A stretch of DNA of 64,000 bases, taken from assembly GCF_025118155.1 (NCBI RefSeq), contig NW_026251395.1, forward strand, positions 372,001 to 436,000. Reading direction: 5' to 3'. Made by a program: the position numbers and the translations under genes. Source of the stretch: Cokeromyces recurvatus. Taxonomy: Eukaryota; Mucoromycota; Mucoromycetes; Mucorales; Mucoraceae. Positions 50,523 to 62,838 of this stretch are shown here, one piece after another. The notes beneath the pieces are model-generated. The model searched no databases. It was given only the letters and a program-made list of their open reading frames with translations, and was not told where the DNA came from. How positions within the stretch are numbered: the first letter of the stretch is position 1; each line of letters begins with the position of its first letter.

Positions 50523-50595
50523 TGTAGAACAAAGCTTCAAGCGTGTTCTACAGTTTTTACACTTCAAATCCAGACAATGTTAGTTTTTTTCTGGA
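50523..50595. other. Two short hairpins between the Fanzor-like pseudogene and the transporter
   Basis: TGTAGAACA (50523-50531) and TGTTCTACA (50544-50552) are a perfect 9-bp inverted repeat with a 12-nt loop. TCCAGA (50569-50574) and TCTGGA (50590-50595) form a second 6-bp stem. They lie just 3' of the decayed nuclease gene, where TnpB/Fanzor elements place their guide RNA and right end, but also within the transporter promoter. Either reading is open. Confidence 0.3.
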
Positions 50596-50671
50596 CGAAT
50601 CAAAATTAATTTTCAAACGTCTAGCTTAAGTTCAAAGTAAAAATTTAAATTTGGCTTTACCTGTAAGATCA

Positions 50672-53391
50672 TTAAGTCGATACCCCACCGAGATGGAACG
50701 TGACAGCCACATTCGAGGTGGCGCTTTGTCTTTTGAAGACATTGGGACGATCATTTCCGCTCCAGTTTGATGTAGCAATGGTTAACATATTCTTTGCAGC
50801 CATCATATCTCGATTTCAATAAATATAGCATCATCTCCCTTTCCACATGCGAAGTTTTGAAGCTTGGTTTCAAGACAGGAATTGCATGTCTATACAGTAC
50901 AGGTGCAATATATTGCATTAGTACGCTTATTATATTCACATGTATGTATTTTTTACCTTGGATGTTTTGTATTCGTCTATGTCTAGAAGCAACAATTCCC
51001 CAAGCTTTTCTCGTATTTTCAGCTGCCTGTATATCTTTTCTGATATACCATGCTTTAGCCCTTTAAATTTTACCTGGCTTTTGTTTTTAAGTCCATTGCC
51101 AAATACAACTAACGGCATCTTGCGGTGGTCGCCCTCCTCAAACTTCTCCTTGTGTTCTCTTTCAAAAAAAAAAAAAAAAAAAAGGTTATGAATAACAAGA
51201 ATACAAAGTATTCATGAATATGTCTTCTTTTTCTCTTATTTCTTTTTGTCTTTACTCTTCTTTTTTTTTGTTGTATTTTTTTAAGCCGTTAATAAGAATG
51301 CTGACAGCATTTTCAACTGCGTGCTGAGAACCGACATAATTAAGCCAGTTAATTCTAGCAGTTTCAAAACTGTAAAAATCGAACAGAACTTCCATATGCT
51401 GTAGCATATAGGTGATGTACATTTTATAATGATCTATGGACATGGTTTTCGATGAAGGAATTTGTGTTTCAACAGACTCTACATTGGATCTTCTTTTGCT
51501 CTCTATTTCCATTTTTTGTCGATATACATTTCCACTCATGTCATAGTATTTGGCTGAAGACAAACACCTTATGACTGTATTCCCATGATAAAAGACGAAT
51601 GCATCTTTTCTATTTGGGCCTACAGCACAAGGTCTAAAATATCTATTTATTTCTTCACTGGTAAAATCGTGCAGTTCCAAAGAAGTCTTGCTTATACTAG
51701 GCGATGTTGCCTGTGTTTTTCTACAGAATGATATCCTACATGTATATCCGTTTGTATACATGCTATTTAAAAATCATCTTTCTTTTTCGATGAGGCAAAT
51801 CTATTAAATCTTCAAGACTACTCAAATTCAAAATTAGTGTGCTTATTTCTCGTAAACAATGTTAACACTTGACTGTTAATGTTTAATTTCGAAAAATCAA
51901 AGTAGGCAAAGAAACATCTTCGTATCTGTTGAAAAGGAGTTTCTTCATCTTGTTTCTCCAAAAAAAGCCCAAGGAAATATGCCACCTAAATTTTGGTTAT
52001 CGATCTTTGTAAAACGCCAACGAAAACTTGGTTCTGGAAACAAACTAAAGAGCCTGGGTGGAACGAACTTCTTTTCATTGTCTTTGCTTGTCTTTTTATT
52101 CTTCTTAACCTTCTTCTATTTTTGGTCTTTTTCTATTTGGTGGATTTGTCTGCTCTGAATGTTCTAGTAAACCAGGCTGTGGTTGTAGGTTTTCTTCAAT
52201 TAAGGCTTCGTATTTAACCAGAATATACCTTAATGCTGGTATTATACCAGAAGGTGCTTTATTGAGAGTTTCTTTTGTCATCGGAAACGAAGGTAATCTG
52301 TTTCTAATTTCCAAAATCAATAGTTTTAAGAGAGCACGGATGTTGCCTTGGGCTTCTTCATTTAATGAAAAAGCAATATTGCCATCCATAGCTGGTTGTA
52401 CCTCATGAGAAAGCACCGCATTTGAGACACGTTTGAATACTATATATTTATAATGGATATCTTCACCCCCTTTTGATAAAAAAATGTCAATATTTGTAGT
52501 GGTGTGCAGTGCTAATTTTCTAAAAAAAAATTTCTCATGGGAAATTTTGCACGCACCATATATATGAAGTAATTTGCTATAAAAGTTTGAAAGTATTCTA
52601 TGTAGTAGTTGTTGTAACATGTAGCCAAAGCCTCGCAGGCACTTGAAAACACTTGACCATAATTGGTCAGACCATTTCTTTTCACTATCAAGTCAACACC
52701 TTCAATGCCGGCAAGTTCTATCCACGTATCTGAAAAAAAAAACCGGAATTTGAGGATACTTTGATGAGAGCTGCTCGTTAGATATATTTTCGTTCGCCAC
52801 TCTACAGATAGAGTACCAAAAGTTTTGTTCAAAAAATAAATTCGATAAGTTGTTTGGATGTCTTAGTATATAGAAATTAACGAAAAACTGGGCATTGAAG
52901 ACAACTTTTCGTAAAAACATTGATAGAATCTTGTTTTTTTAAGAGCTTCTTCGTAGACATTTTGATTTGCTGCAGACACAAAGGATTTCAGCGGTAGAGA
53001 AACAGTGTATCTTTGATAATTAAATCCAAGATTTCTGTTCAGTAACTCTTTTAATGTAAAGTTATGGTTTGGGCATTCTTTAGTCCTTGCTGAAGAATGA
53101 CCAATATTGTCGCAAGATTTACACGTTAAGTTTTGATTGTTTGAAGAAGTAGAGCTTCTTGCCCTTTTTTCATTTGCTTTATCTTTCTTTTCTTTATAAG
53201 TATTCTTTCTTTTGACACCTTTTAATAGTTTGAGTTAGTTTGTTTTATCAAACAATATAGTTTATATTACCCCTTTTCATAAATTGTTTGTTTGCGTTAT
53301 CATTAACAGCTCCTGCTTGTATGCTTTCATACTTGTGCTGTTTCTTAGCCTGTATAAAAGCTTCAACATTAGCATAAATGGGTGTACGCAT
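50672..53391 (-). pseudogene. Decayed Fanzor/TnpB-like RNA-guided-nuclease-type transposon gene
   Basis: Exon 1 starts MRTPIYANVEAFIQAKKQHK (53391); a short intron leads to a basic segment and a CX2CX4HX7C knuckle (LTCKSCDNIGHSSARTKEC), then FWYSICRV, NYGQVFSSACEALATCYNNY, LALHTTTNIDIF, PSGIIPALRYILVKYEA and LFSLFPEPSFRWRF. The RuvC-I site reads RPCAVGPNRKDAF (Gly codon 51620-51618), where relatives I remember have Asp. MPLVVFGNGLKNKS and EYKTSKV follow, and the RuvC-III end is NRDMMAAKNML (Asp codon 50809-50807). Damage: frame changes near 52930, 52740 and 52530, all at homopolymers; in-frame stops further on, including one two codons before the RuvC-III RD (50818-50816); and the zinc-ribbon cysteines are not readable. 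Homopolymer shifts might be sequence errors, but the substitutions are not. Assigned from motif memory, without a search. Confidence 0.65.
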
Positions 53392-54059
53392 GTTGTTTAA
53401 AATAAAAAGAAAGAAAGAACAAGATTTGTGGACAAACCAGGCATACAAAAGTATTGGCTTGCTAACTGGTATTTCACAAGTCTCGAATATATTAATTCAA
53501 TATATCACGTCTACACACTAGCCTCCCAAAGTGTTTTATTTTTATTATTCATCAATATTTACATTCAGTTACAGGGCAGTATCTATTGTCTTTTGTATTG
53601 GATCTTTTCATACTTTAATATGATTGTATTGCCTCACTTTATTATTGCAGGTAGATCAATCATTTAAATTAGGTTGATTTTATCACAGTTTTCCTTTATA
53701 AACGGCATTTATTCCAACATATATATTACAATAGATAGCATGATTGTAGGTCGCCATACTCTAAGGGGAAAAAAAGAACAAGGTTTTTCCTATGTATAAG
53801 TTGTTATACACGCTGCTCATTTTGATCCCCCCTTTTTTTTCAGAATTGAGCAGAATTGCTTCCGCTTTCATTAAACAATAGAAACTTTGTTGGCCAACTA
53901 AAAGTTCTATACAAATGAATTTTGAATTTCATTCTTAGATCGCGTAGTGCTATAGTGGTACAAGTGCTAGAGAAGCTGACTATCTTTAAGAATCCCACCC
54001 CCAAATCGAAAAAAATCCACATATTTTCTCAGTAGTAAATCAGTTTCCCATTGTACAGA
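53392..54059. other. Spacer between two transposon remnants
   Basis: Upstream side of the Fanzor-like pseudogene. No intact ORF; no clear terminal repeat or target duplication could be matched to the other side. It probably contains the element's left end and pre-insertion DNA. Confidence 0.4.
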
Positions 54060-54763
54060 ATGCTGCACCTAGTACAACAACCTTCAATGATGACCTGAGC
54101 TACTATTCTGCAAGCTAAATGCCTTATTCGATCAATGCAAATACCCAACGATACATTACTGAACAAACTTCTACCTCATCTTTAAATGTCTAGCAGCCAT
54201 TCTCAATGGTATAAACTAACAGTCAACCCACTCTGGAGAGAATCTGCCCCTATCTTGGACGAACTTGATAGAAAGATTTTCAAACGGCTCTGTCTGCGTT
54301 TTCAAAAAACTCAATAAGAACACCTCCGTCAGGGCTTAAATTCCAAGCTTATTCGTGCATGTCATTCTAATATGATCATCGATCCAATTCTTTGGCTGCC
54401 CATGACAAATACGGAAAGAAGTCAAGTCCTCCGCTGGCGCCTCGGTTGGATACCTGGCGGTATATCTCGTCCATGTCCCTACCATCCTTCTCAAACGTTC
54501 AGTCGTACTCATTCTATTGAGTGTCTACATATGCACCATCGACTCCAAATGCCAAGAACGGTCACCGACCCACTCTGCTTCCTGCTAAACCAACTACTGA
54601 CTAAAAAGCTAAAATGCTCACAGGATATGGCTCATTGGACAATCCGTTGGCCAGTTATTTGTATCATCCTACATGAAATGAATTATCTCTTTCATGAAAG
54701 GCTACCTCCAGATCCTCCCTCAGAACCTGGTTTACTATTGGTGAAATGGTTATTCAACTAACA
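54060..54763 (+). mobile_element. 3' fragment of a non-LTR (LINE-type) retrotransposon
   Basis: An open stretch (54372-54761) encodes WLPMTNTERSQVLRWRLGWI, PGGISRPCPYHPSQTFSRTH, ECLHMHHRLQMP and WTIRWPVICIILHEMNYLFH. This Cys/His-bearing tail is the C-terminal end of the reverse-transcriptase polyprotein that I associate with Mucorales LINEs. From about 54060 the same protein can be followed upstream (TLWRESAPILDELDRKIF, RLCLRFQ) only with stops and frame changes. The reverse transcriptase core and endonuclease are missing, so it is a dead fragment. Base composition is clearly more GC-rich than the flanks. Confidence 0.75.
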
Positions 54764-55241
54764 GTGCTAATACCCTGAATTTTATCTTACTGATCTTTTT
54801 TTTTTTTCCAATTACTTTATTTCTGTCTAACTCATCATATTTATTTTATCCTTTTACACATATACTTTTATTCTTTTCCCTTTTGTCTCATAAGAGTGGT
54901 TTTTCTTACTTATATACTATTAGAACTGACTAGGGGCAATACAGCAGATGAAAAATGCTATATGCTCATTCGGTCAAAAAAACACAAAAACGCAACTATT
55001 TGCTGAATTTTAAAACACGGCAAAACAAAAATATAAAAATATCATCTTCTACAATCTTTTTTTTTTCACTATCTTTTTCCTTGAAAAAAAAAGTAGCAAT
55101 AGACTTGTTATTATTATACTTATTTGTAATAAAACCCTTTATTTCTTAATCTCTTTGTGGTTTTATTTTATTTTCCTTTTTTTTTTCTTTTTTTTTTTTT
55201 TTTTTTTTTTGCGTGGTTAACAATCATTTTTACTCCACGCC
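54764..55241. promoter_or_regulatory. Promoter region of DIP2/Cmr2
   Basis: No exon seen. A T-rich block ends in a run of about 26 T with few breaks (55185-55210), some 30 bp before the ATG on the sense strand, as in several other promoters of this window. Confidence 0.4.
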
Positions 55242-58200
55242 ATGTCAAAGTTTTCGTACGACGATCTTCCATGGGAGGTCGCAAGCCAGCTACAATGTCT
55301 TGACCTTGAATTGGAAGAAGGTGACATTACTCAAAAGGGATATGAAAAAAAGAGGAATCAAATACTTGCTACTTACCAAGATGTAATTGAAGAGACTAGC
55401 CAGTCATTGAATTCACCTTTACTAAAGAAGTCTTCATCATCAATAAAGAATGAAATTCAAGTCAACGATACTGAACAAGAAAACAGCAATACAGCTGATG
55501 CATTTCTTGACCTTGGACCTGAACCAAGTGCAGCTGATGTTACAGATTTTTTAGATTTCCTTCCATCGCCGACTCATTCACCCGTTAACCATGATAATAA
55601 AGGTGCCGCTTTAATGATGGAAAATCATAAAAATTTTGTACAAAATAAGCATAATGATGAAACAATAAGTAATAATCAACCTTCTGTTCCTTATTCACAG
55701 CCACTACCGCCACCACCACCACCACCACCACCGCCTTCCCATATTTTGGCAAATCATGCGCCAATGAATAATATTCAACCATCTCGACCCTATGCACCAA
55801 TAAATAATTACAGACCCGCACAAAACTATATGAATAGACCTGCTTTTGATCCTCGTATGGGCAACTTTCGTCCTATGTATGGAAATGCATATCCTTCTGG
55901 ACGTCCTCCTATACGACCCACTCCACCTCTTCTTCCATCTTCTAACACTCAAATGAATCCTATGTATCGCCCTCAACAATCTCAAAATGGCTATGGTTAT
56001 CGACCTCCTTCTATTAGTCTACATAGTGGCGGCCCTTCTACACCAACGCATCTTCTTCCTTCATTTTCACAACAGCATAGCAGATCACCATCAATGGACT
56101 CAAAATATGATCACTCCGCATTCAATATGGGCTACAGTCAAAATAACACGCGGCAAAAATCAGACTTAGTAACAGAGCCAGAATATGTAGGGGATTGGGG
56201 TATATCTTTGTTTAATACTAATATTTGTAATACCACTATTAACTGTTTTGTATAACGTATTATAGAAACATCATCTATTTCACGAAAATCAAATACTGGA
56301 AGGGAACCATCTATTATATCAGCATCAGGTGGTCAAATACGCCATTCAATGTCAGCAAATAGTGCAGTGTCCTCTATAGATTCAGCATCTATGCCTATAT
56401 CTGTTTTCCGTTCCCTATCAAATTCAAGTATGGGACGTAGTCGATATAGAAATAGCTATATGGCAACCTCCTTTAAGGCAATTGAGCCCGCTCCGCAGCC
56501 TCGATTAAAATTGAATGACCCTATAGATCAAATATTCTTGTCTGATTTAGCCGGACGTCAAATGACACCCCTTAAGGGCCGTCCTATCTCTTTTGAATTA
56601 TATAATGCTGATAATAAGACCATTTTAACAGACTTTAAAAACCTTGCAGAGATACTAAGGTTTAGAGCAACAAAGAGCAAAAACAAAGCAGATAATGCAT
56701 TTTTGCTTGTGGATTCGCGTGGAAAGGAGCCTGTGATGTTAAGTTGGGAAAAATTAAATGCTCGTGCGGAAAAGATAGCCCAAACTTTACGTAATAGCAG
56801 TAATATGAAAACTGGAGACCGAGTTGCCCTGATTTATAGAAGATCTGAAATTCTTGAATTTATTCCAGCCCTATTTGCATGTTTTTTAGCTGGCATTGTA
56901 GCTGTACCTATCAATGCTGCAGAGGACTTGTCTGAGCTTTCATTTATCTTAGCAGTGGCCAATATTCATTTAATTTTAACAACTGAGCATAATCATCGTG
57001 CATTTACAAAGGATATGCAAACAAAATCGATTGATCTACCCTTTAATGTTAATTGGTGGAAAACAAATGACATGGGAACTTGGTATCCTCCTAAGAATTC
57101 TTCCGATTATCCTCCTATTCATACTCCCGAAGCCGCCTATATTGAGTATGCTAAAGCAAGTAATGGAGAATTAAAGGGTGTCATGATATCACATGCTTCA
57201 ATTATGGAGCAATGTGCTGCTTTCCAAGCTGCTACAACGGAAACAATCGTAAACACAACATCCAATGGTAATGTTGAAGTAAAACCAAATAGGAACGGCC
57301 ATCCGTCTGAAGTCGTTGTAAGCTACTTTGAACCAAGACAACAAATTGGATTGGTTCTTTCTGTACTACAATCTATCTATTCAGGCAATACAACTATATT
57401 TTGTAATGGATCTATAGTCGACACTCCAGCTATCTGGATATATGTGATTTCAAAATATAAAGGTAACTAAATGAAATATATATATATATATATATATTAT
57501 ATGATGTGAATAAAGATAACATGAATATGTGTTTTTTTTTATAGCTACTATGGCATTAGCAGATTATATGTCTATGAAACAAATTACGAACTATTTTCAG
57601 TCTAATACCAAAGAGGTCAAGCTCCATAGCAAAAAAGTGACACCCGATCTTTCAGCACTTCGCTATTTAATTATAGATACAAGCACGATTCAACCTGAAC
57701 TTAATCAGTACATTGCAGATAAACTTCTTCGTCCATTAGGTAATACAGATAATCCCCTAGAAGTTGTGTGTCCTATTCTATCTTTACCTGAACATGGTGG
57801 TAAAATTCTTAGTATGAGGGACAATCTGGGGCCTGTAGTTATGGAAGAACACATTGAAAGAGAGGAAGAGATTACGACAGAGGATGGACAACAGATGACA
57901 CGTCCGATAATGACTACACAGTCTGTATTAGCTCCGGGGGGATCTCGTGATATATTTACCTGTCTATTCGATGCGAATGCATTAAGAATGAATAAAGTGT
58001 TAGTTGTTGCAGCTGGAGCAGAGGCCAAGAAAGCAGAAAATTTAAATGAGCGGGAAAGAGTTCGGGTAGAATCATTCGGTTTTTGTATGCCCAAAGCTAC
58101 TGTTGCGATTGTTGATCCTGAAACAGGCACCCTCTGCCCACCAGATACGTTTGGTGAAGTCTGGGTTGATTCACCCTCTATTGCGGGTAGTTTTTGGGCC

Positions 58201-58491
58201 TTACCAAAACATACAGATGCTATTTTCCGTGCTCGTCCGATTATTATGCCCTCAGATTCATCTTATCCTGAGGTCTATGAGGGGACCTTCTTACGAACGG
58301 GATTAAGTGGTACCCTTATTGGTGGTCGATTATTTATTTTAGGAACCTATGAAGAACGTATTCGTCAACAGAGCTTAGGTAGAGACTTTGGTGTAGAGGA
58401 TACTTACTATACGAATGACTTATTAAATACTCTTAGCAAGCGTACTCATATTGATCAATGGTAATTTCTATTTTATATAGAATATATTACA

Positions 58492-58542
<51 letters not shown>

Positions 58543-60678
58543 TAATATTTTATTTTATTTTATTTTATTTTAGCACTATATTTGAAATTGTTGTAAAAAA
58601 TCAGCATCTTCCTATTGTTGTATGTGAATCAAATGCCCCAAAAAATGAACTGACAAAGATTGCATCTGAAATTGATGAAGCCTTAATAGAATTCCATGGA
58701 TTAAGGGCTTATGCTATTACATTCATTAAAGAAAATGGATTACCTAAACAATTAATTCATGGTCGACGAGTTATTCATCCTTTAATGACAAAGAAACTCT
58801 TTCTTCAAGGCCAACTTCGTACTCGATATATTAAAATGGACGTTGATCGTACTATTTTTAATCTAATAGAAAATGAAGAACCATCCAAGAGTATCTGGTT
58901 ATCTGGTGCAGCATACGAAAAGGCGATAAGAACAGGAGCTATTATGCCACATCCTCAACGTCAGCATACAGGTATGGAGCAGGTACATCATGTTCTTGAT
59001 GAGCGTACAGAATATGATATTTCACAATTTACAAATATTATTGATATCTTACAATGGCGTACATCTCAATATCCTGAAGAAACAGCCTACATTGTCTGTA
59101 CTCAGTCAGGATCCAATACAAATACAAAGACATACAGCTGGCGAAAGCTAAATTACAAGTCTGCAAGTATCTCTGCCTATTTAACAAAGAAGGGGTTGAA
59201 GCGTGGTGCAAAAGTTCTGATAGTTACCCCCTTTGGTATAGATTATATCTTTTGCATTTATGCTTGTTTAGCTATTGGTGTTGTCCTCGTTCCATTTGAG
59301 CCTGTAGATCCTCAACAGCAGCCTCAGCGTGTCAATGAATTTTCAGAACAGTTGATACAAGTTGCCAATGAGCTTGGTATCTCAGCGATCCTTACTAACA
59401 CTGGGGGTGATGATATTTTACGTAATAATGCTATTAAATCAGCTATAAAGAACAAGTCATCTAAAAACTATAAACTACCAGAGATAATTAATGTCTCTAA
59501 GGCATCTAAACTCTACAGTCTCTTTGGGAAAGAGAGTGGATTTGCAGTTCATCCAAGCTGGGTTAATAATTCAAATAGACATTCTCCAACTATTATTCTT
59601 ATCCAAACTTCGTCAGATGGACTTAGATATTATACTCACTTGAACCATGATACAATTCTAAATCAATGCCGAACTCAAAAGATGACATGTCAAATGCGAT
59701 TCCAACGTGGTATTGTGACTACAAGTCTTGGCACTTATGAAGGATTAGGATTTTTACATGCAGCATTCTGTGGTGTCTATGTCGGTTGTCACACAGTCTT
59801 AATTCCTTCAGAAGACTTTTACCTGAATCCAGTTTTATTCTTTGAATCACTTCAACGCTATAAAACAAAGGATGCATTCGTAACAAATGCTTTGATTCAG
59901 TTTGCAATGAATCGTATGAATGTGAATGACTGCAAACATATTACGCTCAAAGGTGTGCAGAACCTTATGCTAGCTAATGACAACAGACCTAAACCATTAC
60001 TCTATCAACATATGACAAGATACTTTGCTCGACAACGATTAGATAAGGAGTCTATCAATACTATATACAGTCATATTGGTAATCCCATGATCACCACTCG
60101 CTCTTATATGTTGATGGAGCCTATTGCCTTATTTGTTGATCCATATTGGTTGAGACAGGGCATTGTTCGAGCATTGAATCCAGAGGAAGAACCATATGGT
60201 ATTCTCTTGAGTGATTCAGGTATTGTCCCCAGTAACACTATGGTAGCTATTGTAAATCCTGAGACACGAACGGTTTGCCCAAGTAATGTTATTGGCGAAA
60301 TCTGGGTTTCTTCAGATAGTAATGCAAAGACATTTTTCGGTTTGGATGAAGCCGCTCATAACCAACGATTTGAAGCTACTATTGTTGGAAATGATCCAAA
60401 TGTGAAGTATATGAGAACAGGTGATTTTGGGTTCTTATGGAACGTGAGAAGACGAGTAGATAATAGAATGATGCAACCTATGTTAGAAGAGGGTCAATGT
60501 TTATATGTATTAGGTCCTTCTAGTGAAGCAGTTATTCGAAATGGCTTGTTGCATTTCCCTATCGATATTGAATTATCAATAGAACGCTGTCATCCTTCTA
60601 TTCCTCCAGGTGGGAGGTAAAAAAAAAAAAAAAATAGAAAATGTTAATCAAATTAATTTTGAGAAAACTAACCCCCTT

Positions 60679-60726
<48 letters not shown>

Positions 60727-61274
60727 GCGTTGTATTTCAACATAGAAATGAAATTGTTGTTGTAGCTTCTATTAAAAATAATGACCATGCACTATCAGCT
60801 ATTCCCTTGATTGTAAATGCAGTTTTGGAAAATCACTTATTCTTAATAGATGCTGTCGTAATCGTCCATCCCAATAATTTCCCTCGATCAAGATTTGGTG
60901 ATAAACTAAGGAAGAAAACGATGGCAGCATTTATCGAAAAGAAACTGTAAGTTTTTATTGTTCTTGTTATTATTATTTAACTTTCTAAATATTTTATTTT
61001 ATTTTATTTTTTAAGTCCTGCTATTTGTGTTAAACGTATAACCAACCAGCATGAAACTTTAAATTTGCCACAATACACACAATCTCAAATATCATTATCT
61101 GATTTAAATAATAATAATGATAATAGCTCAGTTCATACAAGTCCTCGATCACTATTAGATTTTAATTCTGAAATTGATAGACAGTTAGCAGCTCAACAAC
61201 TTGTTAGACAAGATACAGTAAATAGTCACTTAATACGTTCTAGTTCTGGGTCTGTAATTCATACATCTATTTAA
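55242..61274 (+). CDS. CMR2: DIP2/Cmr2 family protein with two AMP-binding (FAAL-like) domains
   Basis: Very large protein, about 1,870 aa in six exons. It starts MSKFSYDDLPWEVASQLQCL and continues ELEEGDITQKGYEKKRNQIL, the DMAP1-binding domain. A Pro/Asn/Tyr-rich linker with a run of ten prolines follows. Adenylation-like domain 1 (56520-58460) has LPFNVNWWKTNDMGTWYPP, AAYIEYAKASNGELKGVMIS and YFEPRQQIGLVLSVLQSIYS. Domain 2 (59000-60950) has TAYIVCTQSGS, DYIFCIYACLAIGVVLVPFE, LGTYEGLGFLHAAFCGVYVG and RTGDFGFLWN. Canonical ATP-loop (YTSGTTG-like) motifs are degenerate in both (KASNGELKG and QTSSDGLRYY), as I know for DIP2. The tail is Ser/Asn-rich. DIP2 redirects diacylglycerol subspecies in eukaryotes; that role is inferred from family. 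A 39-base A run precedes a 3' splice site at 60724. Confidence 0.92.
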
Positions 61275-61534
61275 ATAAGGATCTCTTTTTCTATTTTTTT
61301 TTTCTTTTTTTTTTTCTTTAATCAAATCGGTAATTTTGTAAACTATATTCTCTTTTTTTTTTTTTTCTAATTTGTAATGGTTTAAGAAAAATAAATATAG
61401 ATGGATAGCAAACAAAAAGATAGAGTTGATATACATACTAATAAAACAAAGGGGAAAAGGTCAAACAAGAGTTATAATTTAATATCAAAACGTTATTAAA
61501 TGAATTAGTGCAAGAATTTAAAATATACATTATC

Positions 61535-61569
<35 letters not shown>

Positions 61570-62397
61570 TTGTATTCATATAAATAAATATAAATTTGTA
61601 CAAATCCGTTTTTTTTTTATTATCTTTATTATTATTATTTTTTTTTGAAAGGGATCAATTTTGCTCTACTATCTTATGTTTTCTGAAGTCTAGTTGTATC
61701 TTTAATAAATATTATATCAATAATAAGAAATATTTAATTAAAAAAAAAATAGGAGAGAATGAAGTCATACAGTAAAAGACAAGTACATGAATAAAATAGT
61801 CTTGACATTTAAATATTTATTTCATTTGGTACTGTTATATAAAATGTAGATATATGCATAATATAAATATATTTATAGCCATCACCACGGCTTACATTAC
61901 GGTCTATCTTTTTTTTTCTCTCTAATTAAGAGCAAGTAGTTATGATAACAAGTAATTGTTTTCGTTAATATTACACATCTAAATACTCAATATAGCCTTC
62001 TTTATTATGAAGATGGCTAACATTATTTAATAAATCAACATGTAGAATCATTATTGTAAAATAATAAAAAAAAAAAATAAACTAAATAGAATGATAATCG
62101 TTCAATCAACTAGTAATATTAAAATGTATTATTTACACTTGCACACCCTTAATCATACATATCAATGAAATTAAAACGGCTATGTACAGCAATTAACCTT
62201 ATAGTATGCTCAATAGATGTAAAAGAATAATAGTTATCATATCCATTTCTTATATTAGATCCCTTAAAATAATTCGTATTATACATGTATATAAGTAAGA
62301 TACATTATTATTTACAGTTCATTATAACGTTTCTCTCTCTCTCTTTCTCTCTCTCTCTTTTAATAAAAAAAAAGAAAAAAAACACATATTTTGGAAA
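61275..62397. other. Intergenic spacer
   Basis: About 1.1 kb, no exon found. It holds T runs (61290-61318, 61352-61366), an A run at 61540-61566, and a (CT)n tract at 62333-62358 shortly before the transporter start. Confidence 0.5.
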
Positions 62398-62806
62398 ATG
62401 ACTTGCTTATTGATTAAAAAGCGTCCAAAAACTTGGTATAGTATTACAAAAAATAGATCTGGTAATCAAGAACTGTCAAACGCCTATCATAGTACGTAAA
62501 TATATACAATTAGAAATAAACTTTGATATTAATAATTATATTTCTATTTATCCCAATCTATTTAGAAAATGAATCTGATTTAGAAACATTACGTGATAGA
62601 ACAAATCATGTTGATAAAGAGAATTCAAGTAATAGTATTCACCCATGGTTAGTAGTCGCAAGTACTTTTCTTGTTCTGATTGTTGGCCTAGGAGCCGGAA
62701 CTGGCTGGTAAGGATAGAAAGGAGATCGTATATGTAAACTATAGTATATGGTTATAATCTAAATTATATCGAATACCTTTTTTTTTGTTGTTCTCTTTTA
62801 TAGGGG

Positions 62807-62838
<32 letters not shown>

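Noticed and set aside
50794..51191. Plus-strand ORFs opposite the Fanzor-like remnant
   Set aside because: The minus strand carries the family motifs; the plus frames are incidental.
53840..54022. Short minus ORF and tRNA-like look of the stretch near 53940-54000
   Set aside because: No acceptor pairing or B-box; ORF has no support.
55585..55985. Minus-strand ORFs opposite the DIP2 linker, with Val or Trp runs
   Set aside because: Antisense readings of the polyproline codons; no independent signals.
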